A DNA stretch of 64,000 nucleotides from JACDEA01 sp963742585. Lineage in GTDB: Bacteria > Actinomycetota > Acidimicrobiia > Acidimicrobiales > JACDEA01. The translations under genes and the position numbers were made by a program. Below the pieces are notes generated by a model that had not been told where the DNA came from, did not search any database, and saw only the letters and a program-made list of their open reading frames with translations. Positions 39,000 to 47,631 of the stretch are shown here, in pieces (the first letter of the stretch is position 1; each line of letters begins with the position of its first letter). Location: contig CAVUMI010000004.1 in NCBI GenBank assembly GCA_963742585.1, positions 193,373 through 257,372 of the forward strand, given 5' to 3'.

Positions 39000-40211
39000 C
39001 TAGCGGCGGGGCATACCTATCGCGCGGTCGGCGATGACGTTCTTCTGGACTTCGGTGGTGCCGGCGCCGATCGACGTGTAGCGCTGGAAGACATAGAGGC
39101 GGTTCCAGCTCCCGCCGTCGACCGCGTCCGGTCCGCCCTTTGACAACAGTCCCGCCGGGCCGAGCAGGTCGAGCGCGAGTTCGGCCAGCGTCTGCGCGAG
39201 GTAGCTCCACTGCAACTTGGCGATGGGCACCTCGGGCCAGTTCGGCTCGCCCTTGAGGATCTTCGACAGCGCGCGATGGTTCAGCAACCGCGTGTATTCG
39301 ATGTGGGTATAGGCGCGAGCGATGCGGTCGCGCAGATCCGGGTCGTCCAGCGCGCCAGGGTTCACGCTGCGCGCCGCGTTGATCATCGAATCGAGATCGG
39401 CCTTCATACCGATGGTGAGACCGGCGGTGCCCACCCGCTCGTGACCGAGGGTGCCCATGGCCACCTGCCACCCGGCGCCCTCCTCGCCCAACCGGTACTT
39501 CACCGGCACGCGCGCGTCGGTGAAGAACACCTCGTTGAACATCTCGTCGCCGGCGATGTCCTTGATCGGCCGGCACTCGATTCCCGGCAGATGCATGTCG
39601 ACGATCAGTGCGGTGATGCCCTCGTGCTTCGCGCCGCGCTCGAGCGCGGTCGGGTCGCTGCGGACGAGGAACAGTCCCCAGTCGGCCACCTGCGCGGTGG
39701 AGATCCAGATCTTCTGCCCGTTGAGGACGTACTCGTCGGTGACGTCGTCGCGCACCGCCTGCGTCCGCAGGTTGGCCAGGTCGCTGCCGGCCTCCGGTTC
39801 ACTGAACCCCTGGCACCAGTGCTGGTCGGCCGAGAGGATCCCCGGCAGCCAGCGTTCCTTCTGCTCGTCGGTTCCCCAGCGGTTGATCATCGGGCCGATC
39901 TGCCAGATGCCGTTGGCGTTGAAGATGCCCGGTGTCTTGGCCCGGGCCATCTCCTGGCTGTAGATCACGCTCTGCATGACAGTCGCGTCGCGACCGCCCC
40001 ACTCGACCGGCCAGGTGATCGCCGCCCATCGACCTTCGTTCAGGCGGCGCTGCCATGCCCGCCGACGGTCCATGGCGCCCATGATCCCGGTATGGCCGGC
40101 GTCGGCGCCGTCGTCGCCGAATTCGGAGAAGAACTTCGGCAGGTTCTCGTCGAGCCAGCCGCGAAGTTCCGCTCGGAACGCGTCATCTTCAGGGAGGTAG
40201 GCGAAGTCCAT
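39000..40211 (-). CDS. Acyl-CoA dehydrogenase (catalytic-type subunit)
   Basis: A 403-residue, full-length acyl-CoA dehydrogenase. CQGFSEPEAGSDLANLRTQA and NGQKIWISTAQVADWGLFLV bind FAD, NEVFFTDARVPV closes the middle domain, and GAGTTEVQKNVIADRAIGMP is the C-terminal signature. It resembles the second half of the fused FadE34-like protein and the subunit encoded at 50412. Such subunits usually pair with a second, more divergent acyl-CoA dehydrogenase; the likely partner starts at 41609, across the MFS gene. The enzyme introduces an alpha-beta double bond in an acyl-CoA with an electron-transfer flavoprotein as acceptor. Its start overlaps the MFS gene end by 23 bases. Confidence 0.9.
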   Translation of the reverse strand: MDFAYLPEDDAFRAELRGWLDENLPKFFSEFGDDGADAGHTGIMGAMDRRRAWQRRLNEGRWAAITWPVEWGGRDATVMQSVIYSQEMARAKTPGIFNANGIWQIGPMINRWGTDEQKERWLPGILSADQHWCQGFSEPEAGSDLANLRTQAVRDDVTDEYVLNGQKIWISTAQVADWGLFLVRSDPTALERGAKHEGITALIVDMHLPGIECRPIKDIAGDEMFNEVFFTDARVPVKYRLGEEGAGWQVAMGTLGHERVGTAGLTIGMKADLDSMINAARSVNPGALDDPDLRDRIARAYTHIEYTRLLNHRALSKILKGEPNWPEVPIAKLQWSYLAQTLAELALDLLGPAGLLSKGGPDAVDGGSWNRLYVFQRYTSIGAGTTEVQKNVIADRAIGMPRR

Positions 40212-41571
40212 CGTTGGCCGTGGAGACTAGTGACGCGTCTCCCGCGACGTCGGCCGGAGTCACCTCGCCGCCGAACAATCGCGTGACGACGCCGCCCTCC
40301 TCGTCGTCGCCCAGCCCGGCCGCCTGAATGCCGTCCCGGAAGAGCGCGCGCACGTCGGTGCGCTCGCTCCCCACGGGCACCACGACACGGGACAACGGAA
40401 TGGCCGCGGCCAGCACGCACACCGCGGCGACCACCCAGATCAGGCGGTAGTCGCCGGTGACGTCCACGAGTACGGCGCTGCTGTAGGACGCCACCATGTT
40501 GACGACCGCGAGTCCGCCGAGCAGGAACCCGACGCTCTCGCCGACGTTGTCGGCCGACGGGATCAGCTTGATGATCAGCGGCACCAACGCAACGATCGCC
40601 GCAGCTGTAAGCGGAACGGTGATGATCGACGCCACAACGAACATCCAGATCTCGGTGACGAACACGTGCGCGAACACGACGGCGGCCCCGAACACGGTGG
40701 CGAAGACGGCAAACCGGCGCGGGTGGACCCGGCTGGCGAGCAGCAGGCCGAAGGGAATCAGGACGGCCGTGCCAATCCCGATCACGACCGAAACACCGGC
40801 CATGTCAGAACCGCCGGCGCCGAGTTCGCGGTCCGCCCACACGGGAAGGAGACGACTGGTGGCCGCGATCGCAGCGATGAGGAACAGCACCGTGAGCAGC
40901 AACGCCGGGGCGTTGGGCAGCGCGAGGAACGTGCGCAACTCTTCCCGCCACGAGCGGCGCGCCGCGATCGCCGCGGCGGTGCGGCTGGCCGGCGCCTCGC
41001 GTACGAAGAGCGCGACGGAAAGCGCGGCGAGCGCCACGCCGACGGACGCCACCCGGAACGTGAGATCCCATGACGCGGGATTGTCCTGGTCCCACGTGTA
41101 GCGAATGACGGTAAGGATGGCCCCGGCCGGCAGCAGCGTCGCCGCGCCGACGGCGAGGACGGCCAACACCCAACGCGAGCGGCCGAAAACATCCGGAGTG
41201 ACGCCGGCGCGGGCGACCGTGTTGATGGCCATCCCCTCGCGGGCCATCACGATGACCAGCACCAGCCCCCAGTAGCCGTCGACGACGGTGAACAGCCACA
41301 CGGCGACCGACGTGACGAGCAGCCCGACGACCATGTACGGCACCCGCCGGCCCAAGCCGGCGCCCGTCCTGTCGCTCAACCGTCCGGCGATCGGGTACAC
41401 CGCGGCGCTGACGTAGCGGTGGGCGGTGAGCCCGAACGTCACCGCCAGCGCGCTGCCGGCGCGCCGATCGACGATGTACGTGAGATAGGTCCCCATGACC
41501 GGCACGAGCGGCCGGGCGAAGAGCCGCGACAGCGTGAGGCCGACGAAACTCGCCCTCCGCGTGTCGGCCAC
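40189..41571 (-). CDS. MFS transporter
   Basis: About 460 residues with twelve hydrophobic segments. The loop between helices 2 and 3 reads AGRLSDRTGAGLGRRVPYMV, the classical major-facilitator motif (G-x-x-x-D-R-x-G-x-R-R). The mid-protein cytoplasmic loop is RTAAAIAARRSWREELRTFL. I use GTG 41571; an ATG at 41610 would overlap the divergent start codon at 41609 and adds a weak N-terminal stretch. A C-terminal tail of about 70 residues is cytoplasmic. It sits between two acyl-CoA dehydrogenase genes, so it may import or export the substrate of that pathway (inference). Confidence 0.82.
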   Translation of the reverse strand: MADTRRASFVGLTLSRLFARPLVPVMGTYLTYIVDRRAGSALAVTFGLTAHRYVSAAVYPIAGRLSDRTGAGLGRRVPYMVVGLLVTSVAVWLFTVVDGYWGLVLVIVMAREGMAINTVARAGVTPDVFGRSRWVLAVLAVGAATLLPAGAILTVIRYTWDQDNPASWDLTFRVASVGVALAALSVALFVREAPASRTAAAIAARRSWREELRTFLALPNAPALLLTVLFLIAAIAATSRLLPVWADRELGAGGSDMAGVSVVIGIGTAVLIPFGLLLASRVHPRRFAVFATVFGAAVVFAHVFVTEIWMFVVASIITVPLTAAAIVALVPLIIKLIPSADNVGESVGFLLGGLAVVNMVASYSSAVLVDVTGDYRLIWVVAAVCVLAAAIPLSRVVVPVGSERTDVRALFRDGIQAAGLGDDEEGGVVTRLFGGEVTPADVAGDASLVSTANDGLRLPP

Positions 41572-41608
41572 TGTCGACAGTCTGGCATCGCCTAACCTCG
41601 CCAGCCGC
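41572..41608. promoter_or_regulatory. Divergent promoter region between MFS and acyl-CoA dehydrogenase genes
   Basis: A 37-bp gap if the MFS start is GTG 41571. It carries the 10-base palindrome CTGTCGACAG (41573-41582), and TAACCT ends ten bases before the plus-strand ATG. If the MFS start were the ATG at 41610, the two start codons would overlap. Confidence 0.35.
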
Positions 41609-42664
41609 ATGGACTTCAGGTTTAGTGACGAGCAGAACGCCCTACGCGAGTCGGTGCGGTCGTTCCTTGCCAACCGGGCGCCGTCGGCCTACGTCCGCGA
41701 AATGCTCGACGACGACCGCGGGTTTACCGACGACCTGTGGCAGGGCCTCAGTGATCTAGGAGTCGTCGACCTGCTCAGCAACGGCGGTGACCTGGTCGAC
41801 ATGGTGGTCGTCCAAGAGGAAATGGGCCGCCTACCGTTGCCGGGGCCGTTCTTCTCCGCCGCGGTCTTCGCGCCGCTAGCTGCCAAGCACTTAGGCGTGG
41901 AACTTCCCGCCGGCCGCGGAACGGTGGCGCTCGAGGAGGTCGGCGCGGGGGACCCGGTCGAACGGATCCGCACGCGCGCCCGACGCAAGGGAGCGCGCTG
42001 GTTGCTCACCGGCGAGAAGCCCGTCGTCATCGACGGCCACACCGCCGACTGGCTGTTCGTCGTCGCGCGGGGTGAGGCGGGCATGGCCACCTTCCTCGTC
42101 GACGGACCAATGGGTGATGTCGTGCCCACCCTCGACCCCACCCGCAAGGCGGCGCGGTTTGAGCTAACCGACACGCCGGCCGAGCACGTGGGTCCGTCCG
42201 GTGACCAGACCGCGATCTGGCAGCGCATCGTCGATGACGTCGGCGTGATGCTGTGCGCCGAGCTGATCGGTAGCAGCGAACAGGCCCTCCACCTCGCGGC
42301 CGAGTACGCCAAGGTGCGCGTGCAGTTCGGCCGGCCGATCGCCACGTTCCAGGCCATCAAGCACAAGGCGGCCGACATGCTCCACCAGCTCGAGCTGGCG
42401 CGGGTTGGCACGCACTACGCGGCTTGGGCGTCCGATGTCGACGATGAGGCGCGCGCCGTTTCTGCCGCCATGGCCAAGGCCTTCGCCGCCGAGGCCGCGG
42501 TGTTCATCACCGGCGAGTCGATTCAGATCCACGGTGGTGTCGGCTTCACCTGGGACTGCGACGCACACCTCCACTACCGGCGGGCCAAAGCGGTCGACCT
42601 GATGCTCGGCTACCAGGGCTGGCAGCGTCAGCGCGTCGCCGACCTCGTCCTCGGCTCGCGCTGA
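41609..42664 (+). CDS. Acyl-CoA dehydrogenase (divergent partner-type subunit)
   Basis: A 351-residue acyl-CoA dehydrogenase-fold protein from ATG 41609 (MDFRFSDEQNALRESV). It lacks the S-E-P-x-A-G-S-D FAD loop in its middle domain; the equivalent region is GARWLLTGEKPVVIDGHTAD. It keeps AKVRVQFGRPIATFQAIKHK and IQIHGGVGFTWDCDAHLHYR, which help bind the flavin of a partner. This is the hallmark of the alpha/beta heterotetramer enzymes of actinobacterial steroid degradation. The catalytic-type partner is at 39000-40211, on the other side of the MFS gene. Confidence 0.87.
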   Translation: MDFRFSDEQNALRESVRSFLANRAPSAYVREMLDDDRGFTDDLWQGLSDLGVVDLLSNGGDLVDMVVVQEEMGRLPLPGPFFSAAVFAPLAAKHLGVELPAGRGTVALEEVGAGDPVERIRTRARRKGARWLLTGEKPVVIDGHTADWLFVVARGEAGMATFLVDGPMGDVVPTLDPTRKAARFELTDTPAEHVGPSGDQTAIWQRIVDDVGVMLCAELIGSSEQALHLAAEYAKVRVQFGRPIATFQAIKHKAADMLHQLELARVGTHYAAWASDVDDEARAVSAAMAKAFAAEAAVFITGESIQIHGGVGFTWDCDAHLHYRRAKAVDLMLGYQGWQRQRVADLVLGSR

Positions 42665-42751
42665 CTCTCGCCGCGCGGCCGGCGGTAGTCTGGGCCTGAT
42701 TGGCGTTGCTCCGGACCTCGGCACGCGTTTTCGAGAAGGAAGCCGAGCGAG

Positions 42752-43519
42752 GTGCCCGTGGCCAGCAGACAAACAGACCTCTATCAGGTTCCTCGCGAAA
42801 CCACGAGGTCAGCTGACCAGAGCGCGCTGCTCGAACTCCAAGAGGCGATCCGGCCGCCGCTGCCCGAGTTGCTCGATCCCGAACTCGGTGTCCGCCACGT
42901 GCCGGCCGACCGGGCCAGCGCGGGCGGCGACATCTACGACTGGCAGGTCCTGAGCGACGGCTCGCTCCACCTGGCGGTGATCGACGTCGTGGGCAAGGGT
43001 CTCGGCGCTGTCCGTGACGCGCTCACCGTTGTCCACGCGCTGCGCTTTCTCGCCATCTCCAACATCGCCGTCGAGCGCATGATCCAAGCGGCCGACCGTC
43101 TCCTTAGCGGCACGTACCCTGACCTCTCGGCCACCGCGGTCGTCGCACGGTACGACTCTCCGACCGGGTCCCTGGTCATCGCCAACGGTGGACACCCGCC
43201 GCCCTTGCTGATTGAGCCGGACGGCAGCACGAGATATCTCTACGCGTCCGGGCGCGCCATTGGCTGGCCAGAGGCGGGCTCGGACGAAACGGCCACCGCC
43301 CAGTTGGTTCCCGGCGCGGCCGTCGTCTTCTACACCGACGGGTTGATCGAGGCGCACAGCAACATCGACGACGGGCTCAGTGAACTTCGGACCCACGGCG
43401 GCCAACTCGCCGGTGCACCGGCCGACGCACTGGCCCGCACCCTCGTCCAAAAGGTGCTGCGCGACGCCGACCGTTTCGACGACACCCTCGCCGTCGTCCT
43501 CCGAAGACCAACGGACTAG
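42752..43519 (+). CDS. PP2C-type SpoIIE-family Ser/Thr phosphatase
   Basis: A 255-residue single-domain phosphatase from GTG 42752, with an upstream GAAGGAAG site. Metal-binding acidic residues are seen in ASAGGDIYDWQVLSDG, AVIDVVGKGLGAV, VVFYTDGLIEAHSN and DRFDDTLAVVLRR, in the order usual for SpoIIE/RsbU. IANGGHPPPLLI is the conserved mid-strand. Such enzymes dephosphorylate anti-sigma-factor antagonists and so set sigma-factor activity. No anti-sigma or antagonist gene lies nearby and no sensor domain precedes the catalytic domain. A TAGTCT box lies about 60 bases upstream. Confidence 0.85.
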   Translation: MPVASRQTDLYQVPRETTRSADQSALLELQEAIRPPLPELLDPELGVRHVPADRASAGGDIYDWQVLSDGSLHLAVIDVVGKGLGAVRDALTVVHALRFLAISNIAVERMIQAADRLLSGTYPDLSATAVVARYDSPTGSLVIANGGHPPPLLIEPDGSTRYLYASGRAIGWPEAGSDETATAQLVPGAAVVFYTDGLIEAHSNIDDGLSELRTHGGQLAGAPADALARTLVQKVLRDADRFDDTLAVVLRRPTD

Positions 43520-43531
43520 CCGCGCCCAACC

Positions 43532-43575
43532 GAGTGCGCACGAAGCGGGGTGAACACCCCGGTTGCTGCACACTC
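43532..43575. terminator. Imperfect bidirectional hairpin
   Basis: GAGTG-c-GCA pairs with TGC-a-CACTC outside, and CGGGGTG pairs with CACCCCG inside, around AA. It lies between the convergent stops at 43519 and 43610. Its sequence is unrelated to the TGTCGGTG family. Confidence 0.5.
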
Positions 43576-43609
43576 GCCGCGACCAACACGACACACAATC
43601 GAGTCGCTG

Positions 43610-44803
43610 TTAAATAACGCCGTCGGCTTGGAGGCGGGTGAGTTCGGCGGCCTTGACGCCGAGTAGGTCACCCCAGACCTCTTGGTTGTGTTCGCCCAAG
43701 CGTGGTGCGCCGGTCGGGATGGGCGGCGGCGCGCCGTCGATGCGCGGGACAGGCGCTTGCTGGCGCAGCGGTCCGATCACCGGGTCCTCGACGGTGATCA
43801 AGTCACCGCGCGCCGCCATGTGGGGGTCGGCGAAGATGTCGGTCGCGCTGTAGACGGTGGCCACCGGGACATCGCCGGCGATGCACGCCGCCTCGACCTC
43901 GTCGGCGGTCAACGACATGGTCCACGCCTCCACCAGATCGTTCAGCTCTTCACCGTTGGCGGCGCGATCGGCCAGCGTCTTGTAGCGCGGGTCGTCCACG
44001 AGCTCCGTCCGTCCCATCGCCGCGCACAGGCGGGCGAAGTTCGTGTCGCCGCCGGCCACGATGCACACGTGCTTGCCATCGCTCGTCGGGTAGTTGTCGA
44101 GCGGGGCAGAGTTGGCGAGACGGTTCCCCTCGCGCGTGCGCACTGTGCCGAGCGCGTCATAGGCCGCCAGCGTCCACTCGAGGATGCGCAGCGCCGATCC
44201 GTACAGGCATGCGTCGATCACCGCGCCCCGGCCGGCGTAGAGCGCGGCCGAGGCCGCGGACGCGGCGAACGCACCGGTGAGGTAGTCGGAGAGCGTGATG
44301 CCGACGCGCACCGGTGGCCGGTCGGGATAGCCGGTCAGGTGCATGAGCCCGCCGTACGCGATGCCCATGCGGTCGAGTCCCGGGCGCTGCGCGTATGGCC
44401 CGTCCTGACCGAACGCGCTGATGCGCACATAGACGAGGTCTGGGTCCAGATCGCCGGGCGCCACGTTCCAGCCCTCCATCGCGCCCGGCCGGAAATTTTC
44501 GACGACGACGTTGGCGGTCGCCGCGAGGCGCTTGAACAGTTCCTGTCCCTTGGCCTGGCGCAGGTCGCAGGTGACGCTCTTGCGTCCTCGGCCCTCCACC
44601 GCCCAGAAGAGCGAGTACCCAGCTGTCCCTTTGTCCGTCTCCGTCGGAACGAACGGCCCGATGGTGCGCATGAAATCGCCGACACCCGGCTGCTCCACCT
44701 TGATGACCTCGGCGCCGAGTTCGCCGAGCAGGCCGGCGCAGAACGGCGCGGCGATCCGGGTACCGGCGTCGATGACCCGGATGCCCTCGAGCGGCCGGCT
44801 CAC
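43610..44803 (-). CDS. CaiB/BaiF-family (class III) CoA transferase
   Basis: A 397-residue protein from GTG 44803, overlapping the GMC oxidoreductase stop by four bases. It opens SRPLEGIRVIDAGTRIAAPF, then LLGELGAEVIKVEQPGVGD, the family signature, with VVENFRPGAMEGWNV and VRISAFGQDGPYAQRPGLDR downstream and GVGITLSDYLTG-type residues in the middle. The enzyme moves CoA between carboxylic acids by an aspartyl-CoA thioester mechanism. Bile-acid and carnitine CoA transferases belong here. As the last gene of a catabolic operon it probably activates or recycles the pathway acid (inference). The open frame extends 70 codons upstream as shadow. Confidence 0.88.
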   Translation of the reverse strand: MSRPLEGIRVIDAGTRIAAPFCAGLLGELGAEVIKVEQPGVGDFMRTIGPFVPTETDKGTAGYSLFWAVEGRGRKSVTCDLRQAKGQELFKRLAATANVVVENFRPGAMEGWNVAPGDLDPDLVYVRISAFGQDGPYAQRPGLDRMGIAYGGLMHLTGYPDRPPVRVGITLSDYLTGAFAASAASAALYAGRGAVIDACLYGSALRILEWTLAAYDALGTVRTREGNRLANSAPLDNYPTSDGKHVCIVAGGDTNFARLCAAMGRTELVDDPRYKTLADRAANGEELNDLVEAWTMSLTADEVEAACIAGDVPVATVYSATDIFADPHMAARGDLITVEDPVIGPLRQQAPVPRIDGAPPPIPTGAPRLGEHNQEVWGDLLGVKAAELTRLQADGVI

Positions 44804-46716
44804 TCCTCGGCGGCGGCGCGCTCGGCGGCGCGCCGGACGACCGCGGTCACTGCCGCGGCGCCCACCGCGGCGGCGCCGATGGCCACTGGAACAGCGTGCT
44901 CGGCACCGGTGACGGGGATGACTCCGGTCGGAATGGCGCCGTACGGACGACCGAGAACCGCAGAGGTCACGACGTCGTCGATCGAGGAGATCGGCGCTTC
45001 TCGGCCGACCCACGGATCGCCGTTGAAGTACAACTTGAAGATCTTCTCTGCGGTACGGGTGCTAAGGGCCTGCATCGTGAGCGTGGGGTTGGGTCCGCCG
45101 ATGCCGTTGGCCAATGCGGCGTTGTCGGCGATGAAGAGCCGCTTGACCGCGCGGGCCTCGGCATTGATGTCGAGCACCGAGTTGGCCGGATCCAGACCCA
45201 TGCGCATCGTCGACTGCACGTGGAGGATCAACGGCGGCCAGCCGATCCGGTACACCTTGGTCGCCCCCGCCGCTCGCAGCAGTTCGGCCGCCTTGTTGGC
45301 CAGGAACTCGCGATTGTTCAGCGTCCGAGCGGTCCGGTTGCGCTGCTTGAAGATGACCTTCGGGATCGGCCCGTGCTCGTCGGCCGGGAAGATCGACGAG
45401 AGGGTGACTCGGTTCTGTGCCTCGACGTCATCGTCGGTGATGACGAGGATGTTCAGCAGCTGATCGATGTTCTCGATGAGCTCGCGCAGCTGGGTGCCGA
45501 GCAGCCGGCCAGACATTCCATCCCACTTCCCGGTCTTGCCGAGTCCGTTCGTGTACCCGCCCTGCGTCCCGTGATCGCTGAACGTTGACGCGAATCCCTG
45601 GAGGCCCGGCGGCAGACCCACGTTCTCGAGTCCACCAATGCCGGGGAAGTCGGCCCGGGCCGATGATCCGACGCCCTTGGACGAGCCGGTGTAATGCGCG
45701 AACACACCAGTAACCCAATCGAAGAAGTGGTCGGTGTACCCACGCCCGACCCAGTCGTTGGGATTCGGCAGGCCGCTGTTGAACCACAACCGCGGATCCT
45801 CGGTGCAGCCGCCGGCCATGACGATGACCTTCGCCTCTTCGGTGTGCTTCTCGCCGGTGGCACCCACGCGCCACGTGACGCTCTTGGCGACCAGCGCGCT
45901 GCCCTCGGTCGCCGTGTTGATCTTGGTGACGAACGCGTCGGCGATGAGGGTGACCGGTTTGCCGCCCGCCTTCCACTTGCCGGCGGTGAGCGCCATCGGG
46001 ACGTAGCTGTTGTCGGTCGATCGCTTGGCCTTGAGGTTGCGTGGCGATTGACGGGGCTCGTAGCAACCCTGGAAGCAGTAGCCGCAGAATGTGCAGCCGG
46101 TGGCCTTGGGAAACACCAGATCGGCGGCGTTGCTCGTTCTGCCGGCGTTGCCGCCGGGTTGCAGGATCGCGTTCTCCTGCGGGCGAAACGAGGCGCGGGT
46201 GGTGTTCTTGCCGGTCTGCACGGGCAAGCCCAGGCCCTGCGCGCCGCGGAAGAAGATCTCCTCGCGAGTGCCCATCGCCGCGGTCTGCACCGGGAGGACG
46301 TGCTCGACCCACTGGTAGTACGGGATGAGTTCCCGGTAGGTGAAGGGAAACAGGTGGGCGGTGTCGTAGTTGGCCTTGTCGGCGCCGTCGTAGCCGGCGA
46401 ACGTTCCCGGTAACGCTCGCGGGTTGTTGCCGTAGTAGTGCTGCGTGGTGCCGCCGACGCCGGACAGCTGCCACATCAGCGAGTTCTGCGGCGTCTCGCG
46501 CAGCCAGGCCGGCTTGGTCCGGTCGGCCGGTCCGAAACGCAAGAACCCGGTGAGAACGTTGTTGGAATCGTTCTCGAAGTGCGTCCATTCCGTCTCGGGA
46601 TCGGCGTGGCGCGGTCCGGCCTCGAGCATGAGCACATCGAGGCCGCGCTCGGCCAACTCTTTGGCCACTACGGGCCCGCCGCCGCCGGCGCCGATGATGA
46701 TGACGTCGCGCGCCAT
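44800..46716 (-). CDS. GMC-family FAD oxidoreductase with Cys cluster, paralogue 1
   Basis: A 638-residue GMC (glucose-methanol-choline) oxidoreductase. The FAD-binding start is VIIIGAGGGGPVVAKELAER with E32-type LMLEAGP; MRMGLDPANSVLDIN and IGGPNPTLTMQALSTRTAEK are the C-terminal signatures. CTFCGYCFQGCYEP (about 212-225) has four cysteines spaced for an iron-sulfur cluster, as in long GMC dehydrogenases. The last 40 residues are hydrophobic and Ala-rich, perhaps a membrane anchor. It overlaps the Tat subunit gene (TGATG), so it is probably exported with it. It would oxidise an alcohol or hydroxysteroid-like group; substrate unknown. Confidence 0.87.
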   Translation of the reverse strand: MARDVIIIGAGGGGPVVAKELAERGLDVLMLEAGPRHADPETEWTHFENDSNNVLTGFLRFGPADRTKPAWLRETPQNSLMWQLSGVGGTTQHYYGNNPRALPGTFAGYDGADKANYDTAHLFPFTYRELIPYYQWVEHVLPVQTAAMGTREEIFFRGAQGLGLPVQTGKNTTRASFRPQENAILQPGGNAGRTSNAADLVFPKATGCTFCGYCFQGCYEPRQSPRNLKAKRSTDNSYVPMALTAGKWKAGGKPVTLIADAFVTKINTATEGSALVAKSVTWRVGATGEKHTEEAKVIVMAGGCTEDPRLWFNSGLPNPNDWVGRGYTDHFFDWVTGVFAHYTGSSKGVGSSARADFPGIGGLENVGLPPGLQGFASTFSDHGTQGGYTNGLGKTGKWDGMSGRLLGTQLRELIENIDQLLNILVITDDDVEAQNRVTLSSIFPADEHGPIPKVIFKQRNRTARTLNNREFLANKAAELLRAAGATKVYRIGWPPLILHVQSTMRMGLDPANSVLDINAEARAVKRLFIADNAALANGIGGPNPTLTMQALSTRTAEKIFKLYFNGDPWVGREAPISSIDDVVTSAVLGRPYGAIPTGVIPVTGAEHAVPVAIGAAAVGAAAVTAVVRRAAERAAAEE

Positions 46717-47612
46717 CAGTTCTCAACGGCCTTGCGCCGGCCCTGGAAGTAACCCTTGAACTCGTTCCACCCCTCCACGGGACCGTTGGGCTGGTACCCG
46801 GTGACCGCCCAGCCAACCGGCCGCCCGGTGAGCTTGCGGGTGACGGGGTCAAATGCCGAGTACTCGCTGTACGTGCCGAACGCGGTGAACTCGAGGAGCG
46901 CGCCGGCCGCGAAGCGAAGGACGCCCGAGACCGACTCTGTCTGCGGCTCCGGCAGGTTGGCGTCGATCATCGCCACGATGTCGGGGTTGCCGCCCTCGAA
47001 CATCTCCCACGCCGCGAGCTTCTCCGCGTAGGAGAGCCGGGCGAACGGCGACAAGAACGCGCCGCTCACCGCGGCCGGGTTGACCGCGACCGCGAGCTGG
47101 TTGATTGCAAGCGCGAACACCACCGAGAGCGGGATGGCCTGGTCATTCTCGGTGTACGCCCGTATCGCTTCGTCGAGTTGATCGGTGACGGTCAGCGGGA
47201 TCCCGGCCAGTTCGGGCGGCAGCGGCAACGGCGACGTCTTCAGCCCCTCGGACAACGCCACGGCGATCGCGCCCAGGTTGCGGTCGGGGAAGGGCACGAA
47301 GAAGTCGGCCGACTCGATCAGGAACTGCGTGGCCTTGGCCGCGATTCCACCCGGCTTGGTGGAGGTCACGCCCTGGGCGACCGAGTGCGGGTCCGGACCC
47401 GGTATGACGAAACTGGCCAGCCCGTCGAAGGTGTCCCGCGCCAGTTCGGCGAGCACCGCGCGGATCTGGGCGAGCACCGGCGCTAGATCGTCGGGCGACT
47501 GACCCCATGCCGGAAGCGCGCCGGGCCCGGCGACACCGACGAGGGCGACCATCGCTCCGAGGATCCCAGTACGGGCGAGAAAGTCCCGCCGGGTCAGCGA
47601 GGAGTCAGCCAT
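46716..47612 (-). CDS. Tat-signal small subunit, gluconate 2-dehydrogenase subunit 3-like
   Basis: A 298-residue protein from ATG 47612. The N-terminus (SLTRRDFLARTGILGAMVAL) is a twin-arginine signal, cleaved near PAWGQ. The mature helical domain (DTFDGLASFVIPGPDPHSVA, LSYAEKLAAWEMFEGG) resembles the small subunit that carries GMC dehydrogenases such as gluconate or fructose dehydrogenase across the membrane. It lies between two GMC genes, overlapping the one downstream. A single exported subunit for two large subunits suggests either shared or alternative complexes. The open frame extends to 47738 as a shadow of the alanine-rich tail of paralogue 2. Confidence 0.75.
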   Translation of the reverse strand: MADSSLTRRDFLARTGILGAMVALVGVAGPGALPAWGQSPDDLAPVLAQIRAVLAELARDTFDGLASFVIPGPDPHSVAQGVTSTKPGGIAAKATQFLIESADFFVPFPDRNLGAIAVALSEGLKTSPLPLPPELAGIPLTVTDQLDEAIRAYTENDQAIPLSVVFALAINQLAVAVNPAAVSGAFLSPFARLSYAEKLAAWEMFEGGNPDIVAMIDANLPEPQTESVSGVLRFAAGALLEFTAFGTYSEYSAFDPVTRKLTGRPVGWAVTGYQPNGPVEGWNEFKGYFQGRRKAVEN

Positions 47613-47631
47613 CCGCTGGCGAGCGTATCCC

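Noticed and set aside
43682..45463. 593-codon plus-strand frame opposite the CoA transferase and GMC genes
   Set aside because: Shadow of two strongly conserved minus-strand genes that overlap in the usual operon manner.
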